Of a stretch of DNA of 64,000 nucleotides, positions 1 to 11,319 are shown piece by piece. Source of the DNA: Azoarcus sp. Aa7 (GTDB taxonomy: Bacteria > Pseudomonadota > Gammaproteobacteria > Burkholderiales > Rhodocyclaceae); contig NZ_QVLR01000024.1 in NCBI RefSeq assembly GCF_014822185.1, forward strand, positions 21,351 through 85,350, read 5' to 3'. A program made the translations under genes and the position numbers. Under the pieces are notes generated by a model. The model ran no database searches and was not told the DNA's origin. It worked only from the letters and a program-made list of their open reading frames with translations. The stretch's first letter is position 1. Every line of letters begins with the position of its first letter.

Positions 1-1
1 C

Positions 2-313
2 CGCGGCAGGGACTACGCGACCAACGTCCTGACCTTCGTCTATGGTGAAGGCGAGGGCATGCCCGGCGATGACGCCGGCGACGCGCCGCTCGCGGGCGAT
101 CTCGTGCTGTGCGTGCCGGTCGTCGTGCGCGAGGCCGCCGAACAGGGCAAGCCGCTGGCCGCCCATTTCGCGCACCTCATCGTGCATGGCATGCTGCACC
201 TGCAGGGCTACGACCACGAGGACGGCGACGAGGCCGAGGAAATGGAGGCGCTGGAAACACGGATTCTCGCCGAACTGGGCTATCCTGATCCTTACGCCGA
301 ACGATCCGCCTGA
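2..313 (+). CDS. ybeY: Endoribonuclease YbeY, C-terminal part (5' end outside window)
   Basis: This is a metal-dependent endoribonuclease acting in 16S rRNA 3'-end maturation and 70S ribosome quality control in the cytoplasm. The reading frame is already open at the first bases ([12 protein letters not shown]), so the gene starts upstream of the window. The family zinc signature [11 protein letters not shown] is intact, with its three histidines. About 103 residues are visible. The gene is followed after 12 bases by corC and then lnt, the usual ybeY-corC-lnt order of proteobacteria. The internal ATG at 59 is not a start, because family-conserved sequence precedes it. Confidence 0.93.
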   Translation, partial: RGRDYATNVLTFVYGEGEGMPGDDAGDAPLAGDLVLCVPVVVREAAEQGKPLAAHFAHLIVHGMLHLQGYDHEDGDEAEEMEALETRILAELGYPDPYAERSA

Positions 314-325
314 ACCGCCCGACAT

Positions 326-1159
326 ATGGACCCCGCATCACCCCGACCTAGTCTGCTCGAACGCCTCTCCGCGCTGCTGTCGCGCGAACCCGAGGATCGC
401 GAGGAACTCCTGGCCCTGCTGCACGCGGCCTTCGAGCGCAACCTGCTCGATGCCGATGCGCTGGCGATCATCGAGGGCGCGCTGCAGATGTCCGAACTGC
501 AGGTCGGCGACGTCATGATCCCGCGTGCGCAGATGGACATCATCCGCCTCGACGACCCGGTCGACGGCATTGCCGCGCACGTCGTCGATACCGGCCATTC
601 GCGCTTCCCGGTCGGCAACAGCAAGGACGACATCGTCGGCATCTTCCTCGCCAAGGACCTGCTGCGCTACTACGCGGGCCGCGACTTCGACATGTCCTCG
701 CTGCTGCGTCCGGCCGTATTCGTGCCTGAGTCGAAGCGCCTCAACGTGCTGCTGCGCGACTTCCGCGTCAGCCGCAACCACATGGCCATCGTCGTCGACG
801 AGTACGGCAGCGTCGCCGGCCTCGTCACGATCGAGGACGTGCTCGAGCAGATCGTGGGCGACATCGAGGACGAGTTCGACCGGCTCGAACCCAGCGACAA
901 CATCCAGCTCGACGCGGACGGTCGCTACCGCGTTCGCGCGACCACCGAAATCGGCGAATTCAATGCCGCCTTCGGCGCCGACTTCAGCGACGCTGAGGTC
1001 GACACGGTGGGCGGCCTGCTCATCTGCCAGCTCGGCCGCCTGCCGCGGCGCGGCGAAGTGGTGATGCTCGGCAAGCTGCGCGTCACCGCGCTGCGCGTCG
1101 ACGGCCGGCGCGTGCATACCCTGCTGGTGCAGCCCGTCGCCGGAACGGCCGAAGCGTGA
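326..1159 (+). CDS. corC: CorC/HlyC-family CBS-domain protein
   Basis: A 277-residue cytoplasmic protein with no membrane segments. A short helical N-terminus is followed by a tandem CBS pair (about residues 60-185; MIPRAQMD opens the first and VDEYGSVAGLVTIEDVLEQI lies in the second). A C-terminal CorC/HlyC transporter-associated domain follows (about 195-270). Family members are linked to magnesium/cobalt efflux. The DUF21 membrane domain of longer homologues is absent, so this is the soluble short form. Its stop overlaps the lnt start, which indicates translational coupling. Confidence 0.93.
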   Translation: MDPASPRPSLLERLSALLSREPEDREELLALLHAAFERNLLDADALAIIEGALQMSELQVGDVMIPRAQMDIIRLDDPVDGIAAHVVDTGHSRFPVGNSKDDIVGIFLAKDLLRYYAGRDFDMSSLLRPAVFVPESKRLNVLLRDFRVSRNHMAIVVDEYGSVAGLVTIEDVLEQIVGDIEDEFDRLEPSDNIQLDADGRYRVRATTEIGEFNAAFGADFSDAEVDTVGGLLICQLGRLPRRGEVVMLGKLRVTALRVDGRRVHTLLVQPVAGTAEA

Positions 1160-2688
1160 CCGACCGCGTGCGGGACTCGGGCGCCGCACCGGCGCGCGGG
1201 CGGTTGGGCGGCCTGCTGGCGGCGCTGCTCGCCGGCGGCGCATCGGTCTTCGCCTTCTCGCCCTTCGGGATCTTTCCGCTGGCGGTGCTGAGTCTCGCCG
1301 TGCTGGCGGGCCTTGCTGCCCGCGAGTCCCGCGCCCGCGGCGGATTCGCGCTCGGTTTCGCATGGGGCTTGGGCGCTTTCCTGGCCGGCGTGTCCTGGCT
1401 CTATGTCGCGCTGAACCGCTACGGCGGCATGCCGATGCCGCTCGCCGCGTTCGCGATCCTGCTCTTCTGCGCCTATCTCGCGCTCTTCCCGGCCGCGGTG
1501 GGGGCGCTGTTCGTGCGCTTCGGCCGGGGCGCCGCATGGCGCCGCGCGCTTCTCTTCGCCGGCCTGTGGATCAGCGCCGAAGCGCTGCGCGGCTGGCTGT
1601 TCACCGGCTTCCCTTGGCTCGCGCTCGGCTACTCGCAGACTCCGCCCAGCCCGCTCGCCGGATACCTGTCCGTGTTGGGCGTGTATGGCGTCGGCGGTTT
1701 CGTCGCCTTTGTTGCGGCGCTGGTCGCCCTCACGCCGTGGCGCAGTGCGCGCCCGGCCGCGGTGACGCTCGGCGCGATCCTCGTCCTGTTCGGCCTCGGT
1801 TACGGCCTCGGTCGCGTCGCCTGGACCGCACCCACCGGCAAGCCGATCGAAGTCGCGCTGATCCAGACCAATATCGAGCAGGGACTGAAGTGGCGGCCCG
1901 AATTGCTGTCGGACTGGCTGGACGGCAACGCACGCCTCGTGCGCGAACATCCCGCGGATCTCGTCGTGCTGCCCGAGACGACGCTGCCGCTGCTTGCCGA
2001 CCGGCTGCCCGACGGCTACCTCGAAGAGCTCGCCGCGCCGGTCGCGACGCGCGGCGGCGACCTGGTGTTCGGCGTGTTCCTGCGCGACGCCCGCGGCGCG
2101 ATCTACAACGCCGCGCTGAGCCTCGGCGCCTCGCCCTCGCAGACCTATGCGAAGCAGCACCTCGTGCCCTTCGGCGAATACTCGCCGCCGCTCTTCGGCT
2201 GGTTCTACGAGCTGGTCGACATTCCGATGTCCGACCAGACGCGCGGCGCGCCCGACCAGCCGCCGCTGCGTCTCGGCGACCAGCGGGTCGCGATCAACAT
2301 CTGCTACGAGGACCTCTTCGGCCGCGAGTTGATCCGCAGCCTGCCCGAGGCGACGCTGATGCTGAATCTGTCGAACCTCGCGTGGTACGGCGACTCCTTC
2401 GCCCAGCCCCAGCACCTGCAGATCGCCCGCGTGCGCGCGATGGAAACCGGGCGCCCGATGCTGCGCTCCACCAACACCGGCATGACGGCGCTGGTGCAGC
2501 CCGACGGCCGCGTCGCCGAAGTGCTGCCCCCCTTCACGCAGGGTGCGCTGAGCCTGTCGGTACAGGGCTACGAAGGGCTCACCCCCTATGCGCGCTGGGG
2601 CGATTTCGCCGCGCTGCTGCTCGCCGTGCTGGCGCTCGTTGTTGCGGGGCCCACGAGTCGGAAGGCGGGTGTCGGACGCGGGATCTGA
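1156..2688 (+). CDS. lnt: Apolipoprotein N-acyltransferase
   Basis: This inner-membrane enzyme transfers the third acyl chain from a phospholipid to the N-terminal cysteine of lipoproteins. The 510-residue protein has a block of hydrophobic N-terminal helices and then a nitrilase-fold periplasmic domain. The expected catalytic triad is readable: Glu in VVLPETTLPLL, Lys in AKQHLVPFGEYSP and Cys in NICYEDLFG. A last membrane segment closes the protein. The start is GTG at 1156, overlapping the corC stop by four bases. Length is normal for the family. Confidence 0.96.
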   Translation: MTDRVRDSGAAPARGRLGGLLAALLAGGASVFAFSPFGIFPLAVLSLAVLAGLAARESRARGGFALGFAWGLGAFLAGVSWLYVALNRYGGMPMPLAAFAILLFCAYLALFPAAVGALFVRFGRGAAWRRALLFAGLWISAEALRGWLFTGFPWLALGYSQTPPSPLAGYLSVLGVYGVGGFVAFVAALVALTPWRSARPAAVTLGAILVLFGLGYGLGRVAWTAPTGKPIEVALIQTNIEQGLKWRPELLSDWLDGNARLVREHPADLVVLPETTLPLLADRLPDGYLEELAAPVATRGGDLVFGVFLRDARGAIYNAALSLGASPSQTYAKQHLVPFGEYSPPLFGWFYELVDIPMSDQTRGAPDQPPLRLGDQRVAINICYEDLFGRELIRSLPEATLMLNLSNLAWYGDSFAQPQHLQIARVRAMETGRPMLRSTNTGMTALVQPDGRVAEVLPPFTQGALSLSVQGYEGLTPYARWGDFAALLLAVLALVVAGPTSRKAGVGRGI

Positions 2689-2741
2689 CACGGGTGTGCG
2701 TGGCGTTTCGCCCGTGAGACGAGCAATTTCCGGCGGGGAAC

Positions 2742-2771
2742 TTCGCCCTGTCGCCGGAATGCCATTAAAAT
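2742..2771 (+). promoter_or_regulatory. Possible sigma70 promoter of glyQS
   Basis: TAAAAT at 2766-2771 is a fair -10 box in the 141-base gap between lnt and glyQ. The -35 position (TTCGCC, 2742-2747) is poor and the spacing is 18. It is the only promoter-like element seen in this gap. No riboswitch or T-box-like structure was recognised. Confidence 0.3.
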
Positions 2772-2829
2772 CCACCCTTTGCGTCCGCTGCGCGGCGCCC
2801 TTGTCGTCGCCTACTGCTGTCGAGAGACC

Positions 2830-3749
<920 letters not shown>

Positions 3750-3753
<4 letters not shown>

Positions 3754-5837
3754 TGACCGCCTCCCTGCTCGTCGAACTGCTCACCGAAGAACTGCCGCCC
3801 AAGGCGCTGCCGCGCCTGGGCGAAACCTTCGCCGCGAAGATCTTCGACGGCCTCAAGGCGCGCGACCTCGTCGCCGAAGACCGCGGCTTCCGCTGGTTCG
3901 CCGCGCCGCGCCGCCTCGCGATCACCGTGCCGCAAGTGCGCGCCGCCGCCCCCGCGCGCGAAGTTACCGAGAAGATCATGCCGGTGCAGGTCGCGCTCGA
4001 CGCCGAAGGCCGTCCGACCCCGGCGCTGCTGAAGAAGCTCGAAGCCAAGGGCATCCCGGCCGAAGCCGTCGCGAGCTTCGAGCGCCGCATGGACGGCAAG
4101 GCCGAAGCGCTGTTCTACACCCGTAACGAAGACGGCGCCGCGCTCGACGCGGTGCTCGCCGAGATCGTCCAGGAGGCCGTCAAGGCGCTGCCCATCCCCA
4201 AACTGATGCGCTGGGGCGCGGGCGATGCGCAGTTCGTGCGGCCTGTGCACAAGCTCTCGATGCTGCACGGCGAGCGCGTCGTTCCGGGTCGCGTGCTCGA
4301 CCTCGACTCCGACCGTTTCACCCGTGGTCACCGCTTCATGAGTCGCGGCGAGATCGCGCTCGCGACCGCCGACGCCTACGAGCCGACGCTGCTCGCCGAA
4401 GGCAAGGTGATGCCCGACTTCGCCGAGCGCCGCGCCGAGATCGAGCGCCAGCTCCTCGCGACCGCTGCGCGCGAAGGCGCCAGCCTGGGCGAGTACGCCG
4501 ACCTCCTCGACGAGGTCGCCGCGCTGGTCGAGCATCCGACCGTGTATGTCGGCGAATTCGAAGCCGAATTCCTCGCTGTGCCGCAGGAATGCCTGATCCT
4601 GACGATGCGCGCGAACCAGAAGTACTTCCCGCTGTTCGACCCGGCGGGCAAGCTGCGCAACCGCTTCCTGATCGTGTCGAACATGCGCCTCGAGGATGCC
4701 TCCAACATCATCAAGGGCAACCAGCGGGTCGTGCGCCCGCGCCTGTCGGACGCGCGTTTCTTCTTCGAGCAGGACCGCAAGCACACGCTCGACAGCCGCC
4801 TGCCGCGCCTCGCGCCGGTCGTCTATCACAACAAGCTCGGCAGCCAGCTCGAACGCGTCGAGCGCCTCGAGCGCCTCGCGAGCGTCATCGCCGGCAAGCT
4901 GCGCGGCGACGCCAAGGCGGCCGCACGGGCGGCGCGCCTCGCCAAGGCCGACCTCGTCACCGACATGGTCGGTGAGTTCCCCGAGCTGCAGGGCATTATG
5001 GGGCGCTACTACGCGCTCAACGACAACGAAGGCGAAGTCATCGCCGACGCGATCCAGTCCCACTACCAGCCGCGCTTCGCGGGCGACGCGCTGCCCACGG
5101 GCAACGTCGCTTGCGCGGTCGCGCTGGCGGACAAGCTCGACGCGCTGGTCGGCTTCTTCGGCATCGGCCAGCTGCCGACCGGCGACAAGGATCCTTTCGG
5201 CCTGCGTCGCGCCGCGCTGGGCGTGCTGCGCATCCTCATCGAAACGCCGCTGCCGCTCGACCTTGCCGAACTGGTTTCCGATGCCGCCGCCGGTTTCAAG
5301 CCCGGCCTGCTGACCGCCGCCGGCTTCGAGGCCCAACTCCTCGATTTCATGTTCGAGCGCCTGAAGAACCTGCTGCGCGACGCCGGCCACTCGGTGGACG
5401 TCGTCGACGCCGTGCTCGCGCTGCGCCCGACGCGCATGGACCTCGTCCCCGCCAAGCTCGACGCCGTGCGCGCCTTCCGCGCGCTGCCCGAAGCCGAGGC
5501 GCTCGCCGCGGCGAACAAGCGCATCGTCAACATCCTCAAGAAGGTCGAAGGCGAGCTGCCCGAGCCGGACGTCGCGCTGCTGCAGGAAGAGGCCGAGAAG
5601 GCGCTGTTCCACCGCGTCGTCGACGTCGCGCCGCTGGTGCGCTCGCACATGGGCAACGAGGACTACACCGACGCACTGTGCGTGCTCGCGGGCCTGCGCG
5701 CGGCGGTCGACACCTTCTTCGACGAGGTCATGGTGATGGCCGAGGAACCGATGACGCGCCAGAACCGCCTGGCGCTGCTGCGTCAGCTCGCGAGCCTGAT
5801 GAATCAGGTCGCCGACCTGTCGCGCCTGTCCGCCTGA
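3750..5837 (+). CDS. glyS: Glycyl-tRNA synthetase beta subunit
   Basis: This is the beta subunit of the heterotetrameric glycyl-tRNA synthetase, needed for tRNA recognition and full activity. It has 695 residues, typical length, opening with the conserved [18 protein letters not shown]. Further hallmarks are [14 protein letters not shown] and [19 protein letters not shown], and a C-terminal DALR-type anticodon-binding region. Two adjacent ATGs (3750 and 3753) are possible starts. The overlap with glyQ and the 12-base gap to gmhB point to one transcription unit. Confidence 0.97.
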
Positions 5838-5849
5838 CCGGAGCTGTCC

Positions 5850-6389
5850 ATGCCGCAGAAGCTCATCATCCTGGACCGCGACGGCGTCATCAACTACGAC
5901 TCCGACCAGTTCATCAAGTCGCCCGAGGAATGGAAGCCGATCCCCGGCTCCCTCGAGGCGATCGCGCGTCTCAACCAGTGGGGTTGGCGGGTCGTCGTCG
6001 CGTCGAACCAGTCGGGCGTCGGGCGTGGGCTCTTCGGCATGGACACCCTCAACGCGATCAACGAGAAGATGGTGAAGAGCCTCGCCCAGGCCGGCGGCCG
6101 GCTCGACGCGATCTTCTTCTGCCCGCATCCGGCCGACTCCACCTGCGACTGCCGCAAGCCCAAGCCCGGGCTGTTCCTGCAGATCGCCGAGCGCTTCAAC
6201 GTCAACCTCGACCGCGTGCCCGTGGTCGGCGACAGCCTGCGTGATCTGCAGGCCGGCGTCGCGGTCGGGTGCAAGCCCTACCTGGTCCTCACCGGCAAGG
6301 GCATGAAGACGCGCGACGATCCCGCGCTGCCCGAAGGCACGCTCATCTACTCCGATCTCGCGGCCGTGGTCGCCGATCTCACCGCCTGA
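5850..6389 (+). CDS. gmhB: D-glycero-beta-D-manno-heptose 1,7-bisphosphate 7-phosphatase
   Basis: This HAD-superfamily phosphatase removes the C7 phosphate in ADP-heptose synthesis for the lipopolysaccharide inner core. It has 179 residues. The HAD motif I LDRDGVINYDSD gives the nucleophile and acid/base aspartates, and VVVASNQSGVGRG is motif II. The Cys/His zinc loop is CPHPADSTCDCRKPKPG, and VVGDSLRDLQAG carries the last aspartate. Its place between glyS and a plsC-type gene is common in betaproteobacteria. A general histidinol-phosphatase role is less likely because the zinc loop matches GmhB. Confidence 0.93.
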   Translation: MPQKLIILDRDGVINYDSDQFIKSPEEWKPIPGSLEAIARLNQWGWRVVVASNQSGVGRGLFGMDTLNAINEKMVKSLAQAGGRLDAIFFCPHPADSTCDCRKPKPGLFLQIAERFNVNLDRVPVVGDSLRDLQAGVAVGCKPYLVLTGKGMKTRDDPALPEGTLIYSDLAAVVADLTA

Positions 6390-6397
6390 AGGATATC

Positions 6398-7168
6398 GTG
6401 GTCGTCCTGCGCTCCCTGCTGTTCGCCGTCGTCCTGGCGATTTTCACCCCGCCGTTCGCACTCTTCGGCATCCTTGCCTATCCCCTCTCGCCGCGCACGC
6501 GTCACCGCATCGTCACGGCCTGGGCGCCGCTGATGATGTGGTTCATCCCGCGCATCCTGGGCATCCGCTACAAGGTCATCGGCCGCGAGAACATCCCCAC
6601 CGTGCCCTCCGTGATCCTCTCCAAGCACCAGTCGGCGTGGGAGACGATGGCCCTGCAGGTGATTTTCCCGCCGCTGTGCTTCGTGCTGAAACGAGAACTC
6701 CTCAAGGTGCCGTTCTTCGGTTGGGGCCTTGCGGCTATTCCCGGCATCGCGATCGACCGTGCTGCCGGCAAGGACGCGCTCGCCCAAGTCGTCGAGCAGG
6801 GGCGGGCCCGGCTGTCGGAAGGCTACTGGGTCGCGGTGTTCCCCGAGGGCACCCGCACCGCTCCCGGCGCCAAGCGTCGCTACAAGGCGGGCGGGGCCGC
6901 GCTCGCGCAGCAGGCAGGGGTCCCCGCCGTGCCCGTGGCACATAATGCCGGGGAATTCTGGGGACGCGACGCCTTCCTCAAGTATCCGGGCGAGATCACC
7001 GTCAGCATCGGCCCGGTGATCGATCCGACGGGGCTGGATGCCGCCGAGGTCAATCGCCGCTCTGCGGCATGGATCGAAGGCGAGATGCGCCGCCTGTTCC
7101 CGCACCACTACCGGAGCGGGCCCGACGCGGCCGCTGCAGTTCCGGGCGAGGTCGAAGAGGCGGAGTGA
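6398..7168 (+). CDS. plsC: 1-acyl-sn-glycerol-3-phosphate acyltransferase (PlsC family)
   Basis: This is a membrane-bound acyltransferase making phosphatidic acid from lysophosphatidic acid. The start is taken as GTG at 6398, placed five bases after a GAAGGA ribosome-binding site; the frame stays open further upstream, but only as a shadow of gmhB. It encodes about 256 residues with an N-terminal hydrophobic anchor. The catalytic box reads KHQSAWE, that is, HX4E instead of the textbook HX4D. The substrate motif FPEGTR is intact. A paralogous role on ornithine or other lipids cannot be excluded. Confidence 0.88.
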   Translation: MVVLRSLLFAVVLAIFTPPFALFGILAYPLSPRTRHRIVTAWAPLMMWFIPRILGIRYKVIGRENIPTVPSVILSKHQSAWETMALQVIFPPLCFVLKRELLKVPFFGWGLAAIPGIAIDRAAGKDALAQVVEQGRARLSEGYWVAVFPEGTRTAPGAKRRYKAGGAALAQQAGVPAVPVAHNAGEFWGRDAFLKYPGEITVSIGPVIDPTGLDAAEVNRRSAAWIEGEMRRLFPHHYRSGPDAAAAVPGEVEEAE

Positions 7169-7244
7169 ACCGGGCGGCTTCGGTCGTCCCGCAAGCCGCC
7201 CCTGGGGCGCGGAGCGTGGAATGGAAGGGGCGGAAGGGATGCAG

Positions 7245-8930
<1,686 letters not shown>

Positions 8931-9057
8931 CTCGCCTCCAGACCCTCCTGCGGCACCGCAATCGGTTTCGCGGGAGATGCCCTAAAATTCCGCTTTCCGT
9001 CTTTGAATCCGGTAGCCCGGCGACCTTCCGCCGGGTCTGCCCCCTGAAGGAACCCTT

Positions 9058-10269
9058 ATGTCGTCCGCTCCCGGCATAGAAGAAGCCCGCACCTACATGC
9101 ACCGGTTGCTCAACGCGATGCACCAGATGGACGGGTCCGACCTGTTCATCTCGGTGGATTTCCCGCCGACCGTGAAGGCGCACGGCACGATGAAGGCGCT
9201 CAGCCAACAGCGGCTGACGCCCGACATCACGCGTTCGCTCGCGCTGAGCCTGATGAACGACCGCCAGCGCGGAGAGTTCGAGGCCGAAATGGAGTGCAAT
9301 TTCGCGATCTCCATCCCCGGAATGTGCCGTTTCCGTGTGAACGTCTTCGTCCAGCAGCAGCACGTCGGCATGGTCATTCGCACCATCGCATCGGAGATTC
9401 CCTCGCTCGCCAAGCTCGGCCTGCCGGAAGTGCTCAAGGAAATCATCCTGACCAAGCGCGGCCTCGTGCTGGTTGTGGGCGGCACGGGTTCGGGCAAGTC
9501 GACGACGCTCGCGGCAATGATCGATCATCGCAACAGCTCCGGGCCGGGGCACATCATCACCGTCGAGGATCCGGTCGAATACGTCCATCGCAACAAGCAG
9601 TGTCTCGTCACGCACCGCGAGGTCGGCGTCGATACGCATTCGTGGGAGCATGCGCTGAAGAACACGCTGCGCCAGGCGCCCGACGTGATCCTGATCGGCG
9701 AGATCCGCGACCGCGAGACGATGGAACACGCGATCGCCTTCGCCGAGACCGGCCACCTGTGCCTGGGTACGCTGCATGCGAACAACGCGAACCAGACGAT
9801 CGACCGGATCGTGAACTTCTTCCCCGAGGAACGGCGCAACCAGCTGCTCATGGATCTGTCGTCGAACCTGCGCGCGATCGTTTCGCAGCGCCTGATCCGC
9901 ACCGAGGACGGCAAGGGGCGCAAGGCGGCGATCGAGATCCTGCTCAACACGCCAACGATCGCGGAAATGATCTTCAAGGGACAGTTCCAGTCCATCAAGG
10001 AGATCATGGCGAAGTCGCGCGAACTCGGCATGTGCACCTTCGACCAGGCGTTGTTCGCCCTCTACGACGCCGGCTTCGTCAGCTACGAGGAGGCCATCCG
10101 CAACGCCGACTCGACCAACGAGCTGCGCCTGCAGATCAAGCTGAAGGCCGAGCGCGGCCAGCCGAAGACCTCTGCGGCCGCGGAGCTGAGCCTGTCGATC
10201 GAGGAGGAGAAGGGCGAGGAAGAGGAGGTCGAGGGCGCCGCGGGTCCGGGGGCCAAGGTGGGCGGCTGA
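9058..10269 (+). CDS. pilU: Type IV pilus retraction ATPase, PilU type
   Basis: This hexameric AAA-like ATPase of the secretion superfamily depolymerises type IV pili together with PilT. The 403-residue protein carries Walker A GGTGSGKSTT, the Asp box ITVEDPVEYVH, Walker B DVILIGEIRD and the His box GTLHANNA. The N-terminal sequence (SDLFISVDFPPTVKAHGTM) and its length fit PilU better than PilT, which usually has a pilT neighbour that is absent here. The C-terminus ends in a glutamate-rich tail (about residues 380-395). A strong bidirectional terminator follows. Confidence 0.9.
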   Translation: MSSAPGIEEARTYMHRLLNAMHQMDGSDLFISVDFPPTVKAHGTMKALSQQRLTPDITRSLALSLMNDRQRGEFEAEMECNFAISIPGMCRFRVNVFVQQQHVGMVIRTIASEIPSLAKLGLPEVLKEIILTKRGLVLVVGGTGSGKSTTLAAMIDHRNSSGPGHIITVEDPVEYVHRNKQCLVTHREVGVDTHSWEHALKNTLRQAPDVILIGEIRDRETMEHAIAFAETGHLCLGTLHANNANQTIDRIVNFFPEERRNQLLMDLSSNLRAIVSQRLIRTEDGKGRKAAIEILLNTPTIAEMIFKGQFQSIKEIMAKSRELGMCTFDQALFALYDAGFVSYEEAIRNADSTNELRLQIKLKAERGQPKTSAAAELSLSIEEEKGEEEEVEGAAGPGAKVGG

Positions 10270-10326
10270 GTGGCGAAATCGTTGCCGCACGGAACCCGAT
10301 CGCGCCGGCAGCTTGGTCCATAAAGC

Positions 10327-10360
10327 AAAAAGCCCCGCAGATCGCTCTGCGGGGCTTTTT
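10327..10360. terminator. Bidirectional Rho-independent terminator
   Basis: A 14-base perfect stem (AAAAAGCCCCGCAG, 10327-10340, against 10347-10360) has a six-base loop and ends in T runs on both strands. It lies between the convergent pilU and phasin genes and can serve both. Confidence 0.93.
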
Positions 10361-10410
10361 GTCGCCGCGCCGTCCCGGAGGGATGGCGCGTCTATCCGGT
10401 CAGGCGGCGA

Positions 10411-10971
10411 TCAGGCAGCCTTCTTCGACGCGGTCTTGGCGGTGGCGCTCACAGCCTTGACGGTAGCGTTGGTCGCGGCAGCGACGTTCGCTTCGGCGAT
10501 CTCGGCGACCTGCTTGGCAGCCTTGCTGACGCTGTCGTAGGCGCTGTTGGCGGCGGCGATGGCCGACTTGACGGCGGCAACGGCGACGTCCGAACCGGCC
10601 GGAGCCGACTTGGCAGCCTTGTCGAGGGCAGCGGCCAGGCTCTTGTTCAGCTCGGCGATCTGGACTTCGACCAGCTTCGAGACTTCTTCCTGACCCTGCG
10701 AAGCGATTTCATAGACGCTGCGGTTGTAGGCCACGGCCTTCTCGACCAGCGGCTGAACCAGCGCGGCCTGCAGACCCAGGAATTCCTGAGCGTCCTTCGC
10801 GCCGAGCAGGGCCTTGGAGTTGGCCAGGCCGTCTTCGAGGATCGAACGGGCGGTGTTCAGGTTCAGGGCGGCGAAACGCTCGGCGCTGGCGAAGGCGTTG
10901 TTGGCCAGGGTCAGCAGGGTTTCGACGTTGGCTTTGTTGGTGGCGGCGAACTGCTCGGGAGTTGCAAACAT
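10411..10971 (-). CDS. phaP: Phasin family protein (polyhydroxyalkanoate granule-associated)
   Basis: A small amphipathic alanine/lysine-rich protein that coats polyhydroxybutyrate granules and controls their number and size. It has 186 residues with the family opening FATPEQFAATNKANVETLL and long helical repeats, and a lysine/alanine-rich tail ending TASKKAA. The start is the second of two close ATGs, because AGGAG abuts the first (at 10977) and sits seven bases before the second. The promoter region upstream is AT-rich and holds two perfect palindromes (11087-11105 and 11160-11180). Confidence 0.92.
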   Translation of the reverse strand: MFATPEQFAATNKANVETLLTLANNAFASAERFAALNLNTARSILEDGLANSKALLGAKDAQEFLGLQAALVQPLVEKAVAYNRSVYEIASQGQEEVSKLVEVQIAELNKSLAAALDKAAKSAPAGSDVAVAAVKSAIAAANSAYDSVSKAAKQVAEIAEANVAAATNATVKAVSATAKTASKKAA

Positions 10972-11086
10972 TTTCATCTCCTGATGAAGGTTACGTTTGG
11001 ATTCGGTTTGCGTCGCAACGGCCGGAGTGCTTGGTGCGTCGCAGCATGAGTTCGATTATAGGTCCGCGCAACTGCGTGTCAAGCTA

Positions 11087-11105
11087 TTTTGTGCGGCGCA
11101 CAAAA
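11087..11105. promoter_or_regulatory. Perfect inverted repeat upstream of phasin, candidate PhaR-type operator
   Basis: TTTTGTGC and GCACAAAA flank a GGC spacer: eight-base perfect arms whose core is TGC-N3-GCA. It lies about 120 bases upstream of the phasin start. TGC-rich inverted repeats have been reported as targets of the polyhydroxyalkanoate regulator PhaR, so a repressor site is plausible; that identification is inference. Confidence 0.45.
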
Positions 11106-11159
11106 AAATTATTACAAATCGTGCGGATGCCCCGGGCTGTTCTATGTGGCTGTTTTTAC

Positions 11160-11180
11160 TTTGTTTCATTATGAAACAAA
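11160..11180. promoter_or_regulatory. 21-base perfect palindrome in phasin upstream region
   Basis: TTTGTTTCAT and ATGAAACAAA form ten-base perfect arms around a single T. It sits about 190 bases upstream of the phasin start in the AT-rich 330-base stretch between phasin and the enoyl-CoA hydratase gene. It has no following T tract, so it looks like a dimeric regulator site more than a terminator. The binding factor is unknown. Confidence 0.5.
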
Positions 11181-11273
11181 TGCCGGGCGGCAAACTTCGG
11201 CTTTGTGCCATTGGCATCAATGCCGCTACGCAGCATGCGCCGCGAAGATTACATGAAAATTACGGAGGGAGGG

Positions 11274-11299
11274 GCGCCGCCGCAGGATTGCGGCGGCGC
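11274..11299. repeat. GC-rich hairpin downstream of enoyl-CoA hydratase gene
   Basis: GCGCCGCCGCA (11274-11284) pairs perfectly with 11289-11299 around a GGAT loop. It lies just beyond the 3' end of the hydratase gene. No T tract follows it on the minus strand. It may protect the 3' end of the mRNA or aid termination started by the adjacent shorter hairpin. Confidence 0.45.
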
Positions 11300-11319
11300 A
11301 AAAAGCATCAGCGATGCTT
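11300..11319 (-). terminator. Short terminator overlapping the hydratase stop codon
   Basis: On the minus strand AAGCATC-GCT-GATGCTT forms a seven-base stem with a three-base loop, followed directly by more T residues. The TGA stop of the gene lies inside the hairpin. The stem is short, so strength is uncertain. Confidence 0.45.

Noticed and set aside
2689..2829. Leader of glyQ as a T-box or glycine riboswitch
   Set aside because: The 141-base gap shows no T-box or tandem aptamer sequence, and T-boxes are not expected in this bacterial group.
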